Shown in pieces: positions 1 to 13,868 of a stretch of 64,000 bases of DNA. Source of the stretch: Certhia americana (Eukaryota > Chordata > Aves > Passeriformes > Certhiidae); assembly GCA_018697195.1 (NCBI GenBank), contig CM031857.1, positions 92,689,755 to 92,753,754 on the forward strand, read 5' to 3'. The notes below the pieces were generated by a model. That model saw only the letters and a list, made by a program, of their open reading frames with translations. It was not told the DNA's origin and made no database searches. Position numbers and translations under genes: made by a program. Positions within the stretch are counted from its first letter, which is position 1; each line of letters begins with the position of its first letter.

Positions 1-3000
1 GGCCAGCCTGGCCAGAACTGCTCCTTGAACAACTATCAGCGGCTGCAGTGCAATTTAATGTGGAATGGTTGCAAGAAACTAAAGAGCTCTGAAATGTTAG
101 TGCCGGATGATACGAGCTAGAACTCAAGGCATTTTCAATGTCTCACAGCATCCAGAAAGGCTCATGGTCAGAAACCTCACCAACCGTCCAAAAAAAAGTA
201 ACTATTCTGCTACTTGAAAACATGAGACAAAACTGAGAGCTATATATTTTAAGGGTTTTTTAATGTTTTAACTTTATTTAAAAATGTGTCTTGGTCCATT
301 CATTTTTTTTTTAGGCTTTTGAAAGTGCAACAATGAACTCAATGGCTATTAGACTTAGGGAGTATATTAGACTAGATTAATTTTAATAACACTATAGATA
401 CTCATCAATCATATGTTACCTAATACTCTCACTCTGAAGGGTTGCTTGAAAATCAGATATTTTCATTTACCAGTAAAGTCTGGATTGAAGAGAAATGTCT
501 CATGCAGCAACTGAAATTCATGGTGCAATGTCTGTAAATCAAAACTAAGTAAACAATATTGTTTAGTGTGCAGACACATTTCTCCATGCTTCAGGGCCTT
601 AATATTGATTTCTTTTATGCTAACATTTGCTCTTGTCCATTAAATATCCTGTCACTATCTGCCAGTTTTCTATAATCACTTCTACTGTCCTTTCTTCTAT
701 ATTTTCCTGCTATATTCCACCCTATGCTATTTTCTTATTCTCAAAACTCCTCTGAAAACCTTGAGGAAACATCTGAATGAAACTCCAAGGTAAGAATAAT
801 GTAACTGCATGGCATTTTTTGAGTCCTGAAAAGATTTAAAATGTCTACAACATGTTCATTTAACTTTCTTCTTCTGCTTTTTCACACCACCCCTGCCCCC
901 CCCCCCCCCCCCCCCCCTTTTTAGGTTTTTTCCTGTGTTTCAAACTAGCCCATGTTAAGCTGCATTACTTAAATGAGCTATAATGTTAGGGCAGATATGT
1001 TGAGGACTTTAAGAAATTTGCACTGAATTTTGTGCCTAGGTGAATTATGTTTTTGAGTCATAACCAGGTGAAAGGCAGCAACCTTATTTGATGCCTCCTA
1101 AACCAGCCAGAAAATGTTCCATTTTTCACCATCGTTGAATGTGAAGCATGTGAACTATGTGAAGTACCTTTCATTTTCCTGTTTTGAGCCAAAGTATGTT
1201 CTGAGTTGCCAAACAGGAGAATCAGTGTACATCTAATATTATTCCAAAGTAGAGTGCTGAGTGACATTTTGAATTATGTATTCCCACTATTGTGCATAAC
1301 CCCCTTCCAGTCTCTAATTGTGGGTCCCTTTTTGTGCATTTTAAGTAGTTTTTCATCTTGACTGAATTTTAATTTTATCTGAACCTTTACAAGTATGTGT
1401 GCTAATTATACAAAAAATCATTCTGCATTCATTTTGAAACTAGAATATGTTTTCAAGAAAATGTTTCCATTTCATAAATGTGAAATTACAACTACCCTTA
1501 GATTTGCCAATCCAAAAGATTTTTATTCATGGTATGTATTAGAATATATTTATGAGACACACAAATAAAGTTATGACTTGTTTTCTGCACTTTATTGTAG
1601 CATTTATGTGAATAAAAAAAAAAAATAACCTAAGAATATAAAGATAAATTTCTAATATAAGACACGGAATGAAATACTAGGCAAAATTAATATATGTTTT
1701 TTATTTTAGAGTAATTTTAAGTAATTCTTTTGCAAAAAAAAGTCATACTTTTCCTTTTAGTAATTTGTCTTAGCTATGAGATATAATTTCATTTTAATTT
1801 TAGATATTGAAAATTATGCCACTCTACTTCTGATTACACACATAATAATAGGTATTATTTTAAAATGAAAAGATCCACAAAGAAGATAGCTTTCTAATTA
1901 TTTCTTACCTAGTACTGAAAAGGAAGGACAATGAAATACAAATTATCACTTGAAGACTTAAGTGCTTAGTTCTTAAATGATTGAAAGTATAGAGGCAATA
2001 ACTAATTTTAAACTAATTTTGCAATGTAATTCTCCATTCTATCATCAGTGGTCCAGGAACACTGTGATTTACCAATGCAAAACTCAGCCTCATATTAGGC
2101 AAGAGAAAACCTATGTCAGTAGCTGCTACAACACATAAACACTGGTTTTCAGGAGAGAACTTTGTGCAAAAATGGATAAAGCATTGTTTTGAATAATTCA
2201 CAAGTTTTTAAACTTTATTACAGTTATTCAGAGCCAAAATGATAAGCCTGATTCCTAACTCAGCTAATCCAATCATGAAATTCTAACCTGTCAATGCTAA
2301 AGAATACACTCCTGGCAACAGATATGCTAGACAGAGGAATTACCAGTATAATTAGGAGCTCAGTTTAGTTTTGAGTGTAGTTTAACACTCAGATCTGAGT
2401 GTAGTTTAATTGTATAAGCTAATTTCTGACAATTAGCATAAAGCCAGTACAAGTGCATAAAAGTCAGCCTGAATGCCATTTTGCTTTTGCTGTGCAGTCC
2501 AAAAATTAGTATCATGGGCCCATCTGACTTAAATCACACCTCCTTCACAGAAGGTAGAGTATTTGGAAACTATCATAAAAAATGGTTGGAAAAATATGGA
2601 AAAATAGCATAAATACTCCAAAACTTAGAATATTTAGAATTCTAGCAACTTTCGGAAAACTGTTTAAGTTCTATAACTACTGTATTATAAAGTATAGCAG
2701 TTGTAAAAAGCAAATTGACTACACCAAGTCTTTTCTTCACAAGTGTTTAAAAGAACATTTAGCCACAGGCAGATCAGATGTCTTCAAACACGGAGTCACT
2801 AATCAGTCATTGTGTAGGAGAGGTGATCTAAGACTGCACTGCTTGATTTTGTCCTGACAGTGCTGTCACATCTCTTCCTCTAATCTGGGTGAAACAGAAA
2901 CTTTATATTTGGTAAGATCAGCGTTCAGTGATATCAGAAAACTGATCCATGTCACCTTGTGTGCCAGCATGACAGAGATGGCAGCACGTGTGGCCATGGA

Positions 3001-6000
3001 CAAGGCAGAAGAGCTAGCTCCATCAGTGGCCAGACTTTTCAAACTGAATTAAACTGTTTCTGATACATTATGCCTTTGATGTGGTAACAGGACTTTCTCT
3101 AATCATGTGAGGAATTGAGTTTTGATGCATCAGTGAGCCCTTCTCCAGCAGGTAAGTTTGCAAGAAGAGTCTTTTGTTTATCTTCCTAGGCTCTCGATCC
3201 ATTGAACTGAATTGAAATGATGAATTAATTGAAACCCACTTGGATAGTTTTAGAGAAGTTTTCTGATTTCTGTTAAGCAACATCTAAAATTAAAACTTTC
3301 CCCTTTCCTAAATGTGAAGGGGAAAAAAAAAAAAAAAATTATGATGCTCCTATCCAGAGAACTGGGTGAGAACACTCAATCTTCAACTTGAAGAGAGAAA
3401 AGTCCTGAAATACATTAAATACATGAGCTCAGATGTGGCCACAATCTAGGCAGCACAGTAATTACAGGTGGCCTACCAAAACCTAGTGTTTTCCTAGTGC
3501 TGCTCAGTCAAAATACACTGTGTAATGGACATGCTTGTACTTCAGCTTATACCAACTGCTTCCTAGGGAAGAAGATATTAAGATACCTTCTGCTGTGTCT
3601 CAGATGCACAGCTTCTCACTGCTGTGGTTACACTGGGACCAGGTTCTGGCTTGGGTATGGCTGCACCAACTGCAATAGCAGGATCACTTGGGAAAAGGAA
3701 ATGATATCAGCTGAAAATACAGAATGGCAGCAAACAAAAGAAAAATAACACAGTTACTTTAAAAAGAGCACAGTTGGGACAACCTAGAATAGTTTATAGC
3801 TCCTGCTGGCTGCTCTGATGTTCTGGACAAAACCCTTACCTCTTTGTAAACTTGATAGAACAGACACTGGGTCTGCTCTTCAGTTGCTACTGCCTCAAGT
3901 TTGGCAGACTGGCTTAAATGGCCATCAATCCCAGTTAAACCTAATGTGCTGGACTGTGGACTGGTGTGGCTGGGAAGCAAACACACTGGTTTTGCTTTGG
4001 GCATGGTGATGTCCACAGAGATGTGCAGCAGATCCTGGGGGCACTACACGCTGAATGGTTCCAGCATGAATCAGCACAGGTTTTCTGGTGTCACCCTACT
4101 TTAAGGTACCCTTATGCAGTGGATTGCTATTGCTTGTGAAGAACACAGCCTTTTTCTTTACTCTTTTCTAAGGATTAAGTTATCACTAGAGAGCCTGAGG
4201 CTTGGTCTCCATCATTTCATGTGGCAAATGGTGTGTGTACAAAAAACTGACCTTAGGACAGTAATCACATTTATTTTCTTGCCTCCACTGTCTTCTTCAG
4301 TATCTCTACAGACTCTTCCTGAGAAGGCTGCTATGTTCTCATAAGAAGAACAATTCTGTAAAAACTCTATTTCTTAGTAAATTGATAAAAAATAAGACAC
4401 AGAACAAAATTATCATTCACATTTTCTAGAGGCTGTCATCTAGTTCATCTTCCTTGTCAATTTAATCCATACTATTCATACATTACCTTTTCCAATTACA
4501 AGTGTTACCTGAGTTGCCAATTTACTCTTAATTCTAGACTGTAGAAATGCAGGCCTAAGGTTACACTTAGAACCAAAATATAAACTTACTAAATTCAGGA
4601 AAAAAAAAAAAAATCTCAGCTTTTCTGTGGGTCTCAGCTTTTAGGCAAAGATAATTCAAACTGGTTTATTTTCATCAGTATAGCTATGCCTTACATACAA
4701 GTTCCACTCTCCATTAAAAGCAGAGGGTGGATCTTACACACTAACTGTGCAGTTTGAATTAGGACCTCTACACAGTCACATGATGTCCATTTGATCCTGT
4801 TCTTGCTATTGAAATTTAGAAAGATGACAAGTGAATCCTAGCATCTAAAGAGACTGTCACCTGCAGCTATCTGCTTCTCTATCCCTCCTTTTCTCCCTGA
4901 CCAAGATTACAACAGTGAGAGATCCTCAGCTGCTTTACAGCAGAGTCAGCGAGCTCAGCATAAACTTTTTGTACAGGTGAACATAAACTGTCAGATTTTG
5001 GACCAAAATGGTAACACACAGACTTGTATTCGATCCACCCGACTCCTAGCTGGGAGGTGATTTTCTGGCTGAACACGTGCTGCACAGGTCCTGACACTGT
5101 TTGAAACAGCAGCACACTCTGATTATGTTTTAATATCCTAGATTCTCAGTATCTCTCAGGACAGACATCTCCCTCTTTTCCCCCATTACCCCTTTTAATC
5201 TTTCTTGGGTAAAACTGGCTCGGTTAACACAACACAACAATGCTGGTTGTGTTAGCCATCTACAGATGGTAGTAATTTCAGATACCATGGACAATCTTTG
5301 AAGAGGATGAATGTCCACAAGCTAGTGACTTAAAATGGTCACTTAAATGTGACCAGCACTGGGCAAGAGAGAGCATTTCCCAGATGTAGTTCTCCATCCC
5401 CACCTTTACTGCAGGGTGACTTAGTCATGAGTGAAGCTGCTAATGGCCAGGAATTAAAGAAGCACATACCAGTGCTGGTTTATCTCAACAAGCCTAAAAT
5501 CTTTGGGGTTATGGCTGCTTCCCAAAAAGCCTAGCTCATCTTGCAGTGGAGTGAGTAACCTCCAAAAGAGGGGAGAAAGCTAGACCAAAATAGATGACTG
5601 TGAGGAGGAAATATTACAGCTACACCAGCATAAGCCATTCTAGCTCCTGAGTCAGAGTCCTGTGTGAGCATAAGTCAAGCCCCTTAATTATGTCAGCACA
5701 ACTACAAGAGATTTCTAGCTATGGCACCTTATTGGGGCCCCTAAGCCAAGTCTAAAGTAGGAAAAAAGCCCTATGTTTTAAAATTAAATGGCTAACAGAA
5801 TTAAACCATTTCGAACAGGGTTAAACCCAGGTAAATATCTAGAAAAACTGTTACCTGAAAAGTTTGCTTTAGTGAGGAAAAGTATCACAAAAGTATAATT
5901 TGTTTAAAAACACTCACTTTCCTGTATGCAACCCTTTTTTCTTTTTTTTTTACTTTGCCATATTTTGTGTTGCTGGAAAGTTCCTAAAGTTCCTGGCTTG

Positions 6001-9000
6001 TCCCTCAGTAATAGTAGTAATTTCAGACATACCACAGGCAGTGAATTGCATACGTCAAATCTACTCAGTACTCAAGCTAGTAGGATGAGCAGAAAACAAA
6101 CAAAAAAAAATAGTATGAAAAAAAAAAAAGGGATGTAAGAAATGTAGTAATTTTAGTATGCATGCACTGACAATATTTTATGTAAAATATGAGGGACAAG
6201 CACCCAGGGTCTTTTTTGTGGCAGTGGGTCACCTAAACCTGAATGAGTTTTTCATATTCTTGTGATCAATATGCAAACCTGACTGTTCTTAAAATATATG
6301 TAAATAAGTGTTATTTACAAAGGCAGCCTGGTCATAGATGTAATGAATCCAAATAGATTTCCCCTTAGCTCAGTTCAGTGTAATTTTCCAAGCTCCTCTC
6401 TTCACACATGTAAGTCTTGCATTTAGAACAGGCTGCCTGAGGTCACAGACAGGATTTAACAAGTGCAAGCCTGCTTAAGGAGGCCGATTGGAACTGAGTG
6501 GATACAGAGCCTTATTTATGACACAATCATAATCTGAATGAAATTGGTTTATGTCTTGTTCGTGTTTAAGAGTACTGGCCTACCCTTATGCAATATTTGC
6601 ATTGGAAAATAAGAGATTTGCATGGGAGGGAATCACAAACATTATTCACAAGGCATTACAGGATTTTACAGGGTATCTTTAAAAAGGAAATCAGGATGGA
6701 TACTGTGGCATTGATTTCAAAATGAAATTTGGATGCTACGTGTGAAATCTGTTGATTTCTTTCAGTAAAAAAGACTGTCTCACCATCACTTGGAATTTAA
6801 AATACAAAATCTCTTAGTTTTTAAATAATACCTTTTGCTCCAGAACACTTGCAACCTATCTATCTGCATCATGGTGTTAGTGCAGGCATGTTGAACACAG
6901 AGAAGTGACTTAGTCAGAATGAGAAGGCAGTGTTTGGAGCACGTAAGGTCATCTCTTGAATAGGAGGATTTTCTGCTAGCAGCTGCCACTGCTGAATCTG
7001 ACCAGTGACTGGAAGGCATCACGCCAGAAGCTAGGACATAAAAAAGATCTTCAGGCTGGGAAGCACAAAATTGAAATGTAGAGGAGCTGATCAGCTCTTT
7101 TTTCTAGTTTTAAAGATAGGGCAGGAAGGTGAGTGAGGCAATGACTGATGGGGTTGGCACCTGTGGATTTGTCTATGGGGGAAAGATACACTACAGTAAT
7201 TTCAATTAGCTTTGAAGCCAGCATAGTTATTGTAGTGCCTGTCCCTGATATGTACCTTCTTGGTATAGGAGGGCATTTTTCATTTTCAACCTGTCATTAA
7301 TGGACTCAAAATAAATGAGAAGAATCATACTTACTCTGTCATAAAAATGTACACATGAAATTCTGGTCTGATAAAAAAGTTAAGCTAAATCCATGTCAGG
7401 AAAGATTTGTCAGAAAAGCCTTCCCAGGAAGCTCTCTTAAGACAGCGGCATCCTGTGGGGGCAACAACAGTGCTTTACCTGTGTAACATGCACCATTGCA
7501 GAAGTGCCAAACAAATTGTACCACTTCTGTGTAAGGATAAGTGGGTTTCACCTTGGGGTTTTACTGGTATGAAAAGGATGCAAGACAAAGCACCTCACTG
7601 GCCATTTGTATGGATCTCAATGTTACTCGTTATATCAACCTCTTTGTCTGTTTAAACTCACCTCTATCTTATTTTATACCACATTTTATGTCATTCTTAT
7701 GACTAGTTTGGTGGTGCATAAAGATACCATCAGACATACTATTGTTGTATCCATACCATCATTGCTAATCAAATTTTAATGCAATATTGAGCACATTGAA
7801 GAACATATATAGCACCTGATAACATATAACACATAGGTAACACATTGGTTTTGAAGAGATACACATTGAAGATGACTCTATTGGTTTGGACTTCACTGCT
7901 GAAAAGATTCACTATTTTTTTTTTTTAACATTAAAGAAAAACCAGCATGTATAAGCTCACCTATCCTAAGAACACAGTCAAGATAAGGTGCTTTAATTTT
8001 GGACTGAGGGGAATTTTTCAAGGTCAGACCCAGTAAAAGAAGACAGGGCAGACCTTGCTAAAGTAACCTTGTGGTAAAGCATCCAGCACTTGGCTGTGTT
8101 TCCAGTTTGGCATATCTGATATAGCCAAGAGATTTTTGTGGAAAAACATTGTATTTTTTATCAGCAAAGGACTAGCCTTGTAATCTGTTGTCATGTTACT
8201 TCAAAAGCATTTGAGCAGTTAACTCTACACATAGCACAAACTTATAAAGATATCTAAATTCCACATGCAACTGAAATTTGCTGTGGACATCTATGTATCT
8301 ATGGCAAGTCATGAAACAGGGAGCAGTATGTCCAGGGTGTTTCACTAACCTTGGTGATGCAATTTGTGTTTGGAATAATCATGTCTACACACGGTGCTTG
8401 GAATTGCTATGCCGACACAGCTGTTACAACATTGCTGTTTTGCATTCTTGGGAGATTCCATGGTTTATTGCTGTACCCTTCTGGGTTTTTTCCATGCTTG
8501 CTCACTGTGAATACTTCAGTACAGAAAGTAGTGGAGTATTTTCTATGATTTCTCTCATTTCATCACAACTTTTGATTTTAAACTTTCGTTTTTAAAGGAC
8601 TACTGATCATCATGCAAGAAGCACTGAGGACCACTGAGGTCCTGGTGAGATTCCTGAGGCTATTTGCACACCTTTAGGGAGAGGGACATGTTCACAGATC
8701 AAGCTGAGAAGAGAACTGACTAAAAACTAATTCATGAAATGATGAGGCTCAGTAGTGATGCAGAATACAGACAGCCAGTAATTTCAAAAGGCTTAGGAAT
8801 ATTAACTTTCAAGATCCTTAAATGGAGCAATTGCCCCATAACTGTAAGAAAGGAACGTGTCATAAGAGTTCATCTTGGCCTGGTGAAATATACTTCTCCA
8901 TTTTCATCTGTAGTAACCATTGGTAACCATTTCTGCAGTGAGAAATCCACAGAAAAAATGGTCAGGTTTATTGTGAATGGGTTGTATGCAACAACTAAAA

Positions 9001-9888
9001 ACCTAGCTGGCATATGTGAATTGGCAACACACAGGAATTTATTGATGAGATTAGTTAATTTTGTTTAGCTCATTAGGTAACTCTATGATTCTACTATTAA
9101 TGTGACAAATAAGGCTATTCTCACTTCAGGTTGTACCTAACAGAAGGTGGTATTTTCCTATGATATAGCAGATGATCACTATGGGAAACTTACTCATACT
9201 AGAATGACATGGTGAGGAGATCCAAAAAACTTACATTTCTAGAATTGCTAGACTATTTAATGCTATTTTTAGTCTATTTAATGCTGTTTTTTTCATTAAG
9301 GGCAAATATAGAAAACAATAATTCTCTGATTATTTTTGTCTTTTATTCAAAAGACTGAGCATACCCACATACCCATGCTTCCCCTGCTTTTGGAGACTTT
9401 CAAAGGATGCATAAGTAAAGAAAAGCTCATTTATTCTCAGCTAAGTGGGGTGATTTTAGATTGTGCATTAATAATACTCAAAAGCTGATTGGAGATGCCT
9501 GATTGGAGAAATCTGCCTCATGAAAATTATTTTCTCTGTAGAAAGAATCTCTGTAAATTCTTTCACAGCTAAGTAAATAGAAACCCTGAAAAATTTTGAG
9601 AAGTAAAAAAAAGTAGTGACGGTAAACTCCTCCATCTGATCAGAAGGACTGATGTGTCAGTGATGCCCGACAATTGAGTTGTGAAATCAGCACAGATTTG
9701 TGAACAAAATGCCTTCCCTCTTGGGAAAGAAGTAGGAAAATTTCTAAATATGAGGGGGTTTAATATGTCACACAGCAGGGATCTTATTGAATTCTACAAA
9801 GCTTTTAATATAATCAAGCAAGGTTAGGAAAATCATTTCAGAAAGCATAAATTAGTTAGGGCAAGAAAGCAGCAGAAATACTCTTTGG
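1..9888. other. intergenic region upstream of IRS2, no gene seen
   Basis: AT-rich sequence with only short, isolated open frames (none above about 110 codons), none with recognisable domains or paired splice signals that convinced me. It contains scattered A and T homopolymers and one long C run. Nothing resembling a tRNA, an rRNA or a coding exon was recognised. A lncRNA or a distal enhancer cannot be excluded from sequence alone. Confidence 0.6.
896..917. repeat. poly-C homopolymer (22 C)
   Basis: An uninterrupted run of 22 C residues followed directly by T5. Such runs are length-polymorphic and prone to sequencing error. The G-rich complementary strand could form G-quadruplex-like structure. 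No function is inferred. Confidence 0.95.
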
Positions 9889-9942
9889 AACTGCAGAAAC
9901 ACACTACCCCTTTGGGCAGATGAATAAATCTATGGGGTCCCA

Positions 9943-9960
9943 CACTCACGTTGGACGCCA
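9943..9960 (-). other. retroviral primer-binding site, lysine-tRNA type
   Basis: On the minus strand this reads TGGCGTCCAACGTGAGTG. It begins two bases after the LTR end (TCTACA then AT). It agrees at 14 of 18 positions with the primer-binding site complementary to tRNA-Lys(1,2), which is typical of ERVK (class II) elements. The position directly after the LTR is exactly as expected, and this is the main support for calling the neighbouring sequence a 5' LTR. Confidence 0.7.
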
Positions 9961-9962
9961 AT

Positions 9963-10364
9963 TGTAGATTCTCCTGTCCCTCCACTCCCCCACAAACTGC
10001 CAGCCCAGATTTAGGGGGAGTATTGGAAGAGGGGAACTACAGAATAGGGTAGAGAGAGTTACAAAAGAGGCCCCCTTACCCCAGGATGTATTCCAAGGCC
10101 TTCATTCCTTGAAGGGATCCAGAGAGCAAGAGAGAGGTCACATGGGGGGAGAGGGGTTTTTATCACCTTTGGGGTCGGGTCAGGTTACCTGTCCGATGGC
10201 TATAGGTCAGGAGACCAGGGGGCAGGTAACCCAGGCCAGGTTACAGTTTCTGGGGGAGGGGTTTTGGGGGAGGGAACATTCCCAAAGGGGATACAACACC
10301 ACACTACCATATTTTCTTTGCTGCTCTGCAATGTGGAATGTGGAAGAACAAACCTGTACCTACA
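9963..10364 (-). mobile_element. ERV LTR fragment (ERVK-like), minus strand
   Basis: About 400 bp bounded by short inverted ends: on the minus strand it starts TGTAGG and ends TCTACA. It is followed by a lysine-tRNA-like primer-binding site at 9943-9960. A TATA-like stretch (GATAAAAA on the minus strand, near 10157-10164) lies about 200 bp into the LTR, a normal place for a U3 promoter. The first six bases beyond the LTR (10365-10370, AACTGC) recur at 9889-9894, so the insertion may span 9895-10364. No gag, pol or env coding sequence is present, so this is a broken element: LTR, primer site and a short leader only. An open frame of about 90 codons across the LTR on the + strand is taken as chance. 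Confidence 0.7.
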
Positions 10365-12004
10365 AACTGCTACCTCAGTAGACACACTATTAGCAAATGA
10401 GTTTTATCTTTGAAAAAAGAACATATTTATATTTATCTTCTGTCTATGTCCTACAAAAGCTCTTTCTAAAGGATCATGACCATTCTTCTTTACTCTCTCT
10501 CCTTTTAATCATGCTAAACTTAACTTTTTTTCCCATTTCTCCATAAGTTTATCACTTTGTTGTGTACAGGGAATCAGTAAATATGCTATCCCTTGATTTC
10601 CTTTCCTTTTTGCATAGATGGGACAGGCGTTCATCCAGTGTAGGCACTTGCAGCTGTGGTTGCTGCAGTGTAGCACGGATGAGAAAGATAAAAAGGAACA
10701 GGTAGTTATTACCAAAGAAATGGCCTCTGTGCCAAAAATAATAAAATACAGCTCTTTCCTTAATTGCACAATATACTTGCCAAAATAGGGAACCATATTG
10801 GCCTAAAGATTTCTTTTTTTAATACCTGTGGGTCAGTATAAAGCCATCGGCTAAATAACTAGGATTCTGCTGTCACTAAAGATATAAAATTCTGAGAATC
10901 TCCACAGTTACTAAAATATTTGTGTGGTCAGAGTCGGGTGATTTGTAACAACTCAGTCCAAAGCTGAAGGTATAATAAAAATAAGTCAGAATATAAATTC
11001 TATCCATTTTTTTTTCATCCTATATCTGCTGTTACAATTAACTTACCTTCTACTTGTTAGGCCACAAAATGTTGCCTATGGGTGCGAATGTCTCTGATGG
11101 AAATGGTAGCACAGGAGAGAAGGGTGACCATGATGAAAGGCTGTTCAGCAGACTTCATCTAAAAATTGTTTTACATAAGTGGGACTGAGGTCTTGTACCT
11201 TGAGGCACTTCAGTGTTCAACTCCAAAGTTGCTGTAGAAAACTAACGGTTTAAAATAATTTTTGTATATTGAAGATTCTGAGGCTCAGCTGCTTCTTTTC
11301 TTCATGGTTATATAACAAATTTTTTTTTTTTTTTTTAATCTCAGTGAGAAAAGAAAAAGACTGCATGGATGTCCAGATGTAGAAGTCTGCTGTGCAAAAG
11401 AACTGGATCAGCACCAATCACCACCAATCAACATGGGCTCATTTTATTGTCTGTGGAGGGAAAAATGGAGAAAGAAAAAAAGAAAAAAAGACTTTAAGGC
11501 ATGATTTATACCATCCTAATGTAGGCATCTAAAATAGGTCAGGTTCATTGGGCTCTAAAATGTCTAAATGTTTTTCACTGTGGACAGAGGCATGGTCACC
11601 CTGGGAAATCACTAGCTTAGATGTGGGTATCTATGTTATCAAGTAAGGTGAGATGATTTCCACCCCATGTAACTTTTGTGACCAAGAATAAATATCTACA
11701 AAGAAAGAAACATTGCCTCTATAAAAAAGGACTTCTAATAGAATCATATTGCTAAAGCTCGTGTTCCACATTCCCTACAATGACCTAGATCCTATAAAAC
11801 TTAAAGATTGACATCTCATCCCAGAGAAAAAGCACCTTATAATACTGCATTATCCTTCAGTCTGACTTGTGAAAGTGATTTCTCACTCAACTTAAAACAC
11901 ATGCCAAGAAGTACACAGCAATGATCTAATTAAAGATGTGCACACAGAATTCAGAGCTGATTGTTATGTGTATTATAATTACTGAATACAGCAGTACATC
12001 AATA

Positions 12005-12048
12005 TATTAGCATATATAGACATATATGTGTGTATATACATGCTAATA
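12005..12048. repeat. AT-rich imperfect inverted repeat
   Basis: The left arm TATTAGCATATATA pairs with the right arm TATATACATGCTAATA around a GACATATATGTG-type centre, with a small mismatch or bulge. It could extrude as a cruciform. It may equally be a degenerate (AT)n tract. No function is inferred. Confidence 0.6.
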
Positions 12049-12366
12049 GAATACTTAAAAGACAATTATAGATAATTGTTGTAATTTCATACATTAATAA
12101 ATGCAGTATGTTGGTATGCAAACTAAAATATCCATGAAAATGTAGGGATAAAGACAACAAAAATATGTCCTTATTTTATTCTGAATTTCTGAAAGACTAT
12201 TTAGCACAATAGAAATTTTAGTGCTGACATAGTTCCATCAGTAATTGGGGAAAAGAAAAAGCATTCATTGAATATTTCTGTTTTGCATTTAGAAAGAAAA
12301 GCAGTGTCTGCATTGCCAAACTATCATCCATTCTGACATTTTCCAAAGCAGATGGTAAAGAACATC

Positions 12367-12372
<6 letters not shown>

Positions 12373-12399
<27 letters not shown>
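12373..12399. repeat. poly-T homopolymer (27 T)
   Basis: An uninterrupted T27 run. It could be the poly(A) end of an old retroposed copy on the minus strand, but I saw no recognisable retrocopy beside it. Confidence 0.9.
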
Positions 12400-12403
<4 letters not shown>

Positions 12404-12589
12404 GGCAGGTCCACATAACTTGATTGAATGATTTTAAAAACAATTTGTACTGCTCTGCACTGGCAAAAAGCTTTGGCATACTGGAGAACTCCAAGAGGCC
12501 TGGAAAAATCCAATGCCGTGTTGATATTTCAACAACGTAAACAGGATGACCACGGTAACTCTAGATGAGTTAACTTGACCTTGGTTCCG

Positions 12590-12850
12590 TGTGAAAGAAT
12601 GGAACAGCTGATATGGGACTCTGTCCATAAGGAAATAGAAAATGGTAACATAATTACTGCCAGTCAACATGACTTTATGCAAAACAGGTTAAGTTAAACA
12701 AACTGCATAGTACCTTTATGAGATAAGAATTTTGATTATTTGATTTGTTCAATAAAGGTAACTATGTTGACAAAACAATGCCTTTCAGACTTCTGTTGAG
12801 CATTGATACCACATGACGCTCAGATTAAATGTTACACTAGAATAAAACCA
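12590..12850 (+). mobile_element. degenerate LINE (CR1/L3-like) reverse-transcriptase relic
   Basis: One forward frame near 12629-12697 reads KEIENGNIITASQ then HDFMQNR before a stop. This matches the conserved start of the RT core in CR1/L3-type LINEs, where the family pattern is roughly I-S/T-x-x-Q-H-G-F-x-x-x-R followed by T-N. Downstream, around 12780-12850, frame-broken sequence resembles the region before the D-F-S-K-A-F-D motif. Stops and frameshifts show an ancient, inactive copy. Boundaries are approximate, and weak similarity may continue toward 13100. Confidence 0.5.
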
Positions 12851-13836
12851 AGACAACACATAATAAATGAGACTAAACCGTAGAACTCAGAATTTCAATG
12901 TGCAATTGTTAACTGAAATTTACCAAGTATCAACAGTGTGCTGCTACAAAGATTCTTCCATGTCTTAGACAGTGATTCAATCTGTTTACCTATGGGGTGA
13001 CAAAAGAAAAAAAGGCATAAATTGTAATAACATCTCTAAATTCTGTGAATGGCAAAAAGAGAGAAATTATGAGGACAGATTACAAACAGGAAGTGATTTA
13101 GACAACTGTAGCTAAGTAGAAATTATATGGGTATAAACATTGCCAATTAAAAGTTGTTTCGGGAGGAGAACATAGTGATTACACTTGCAGGACTGAGTGT
13201 AGTGGGTCTAAAAAAGAGGGTAGGCAATCGTTGATGGTTAACTTTTTAGTGCAAAAGAGCCCTAACGTGATCTACGGTTTTACGCTGGAAGGGGTGAGAA
13301 CTGGTTTTATGGCTGTTGTCTGACCAGATTAAGCTCTCCATGGAGAAAGACAGAAGCAATGAAAGCTACCACCCGACAAACACATATTCCTCTGTTTTGG
13401 ACTATACAAACCAAACAGTTTCCCTGGGATATATTGCAAACACAGCAGATGAAGAAATAGTTAGCAGGGGTTATGTACAGCTGCATAAATAAGGCACAAG
13501 AACAGCAGGGAGTTTTTCCTTGTTGTGTTTGGGGAAACCAGACGTTGGCTACATTATTTGTAAATAAAATTGCACAACTTTGCTAGCCCTTGTGGTGTTT
13601 TTGTTTTTGTTTTTTTTTTTTATTTCAGTAAGTACAAAACAAGTCTCAGAGTGAATCAAGAAGCTTGAGGCTGTGATGAAATTTTCAAGATTTTTACTGG
13701 GAATCCTAGCCTGACCGTGTCCTGCTTATTTTCCTGTATTCTGGTCCCCAGGGATTTGCTGTGTAAGAGTTGGAATTCTTTTCTGGTCCCTCCCTGGGCA
13801 GTCATCACTGGCCTGGAAGGACAGAGCTGTCTGTGG

Positions 13837-13868
13837 CACACACATACACAGACACACACACACACACC
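13837..13868. repeat. (CA)n microsatellite
   Basis: A 32-bp dinucleotide CA tract with single T and G interruptions. It accounts for the CVCVCVC-like peptides in overlapping minus-strand frames, which are not real proteins. Confidence 0.9.

Larger units (their letters stand above)
10371..12590. other. intergenic stretch, no gene seen
   Basis: AT-rich sequence without recognisable genes. It contains short homopolymers, a purine-rich patch near 11462-11490, an AT-rich inverted repeat at 12005-12048 and a T27 run at 12373-12399. Nothing else was recognised. Confidence 0.55.

Noticed and set aside
13150..13610. Possible plus-strand LTR with a TATA-like stretch and AATAAA
   Set aside because: No matching TG...CA ends or target-site duplication could be found.
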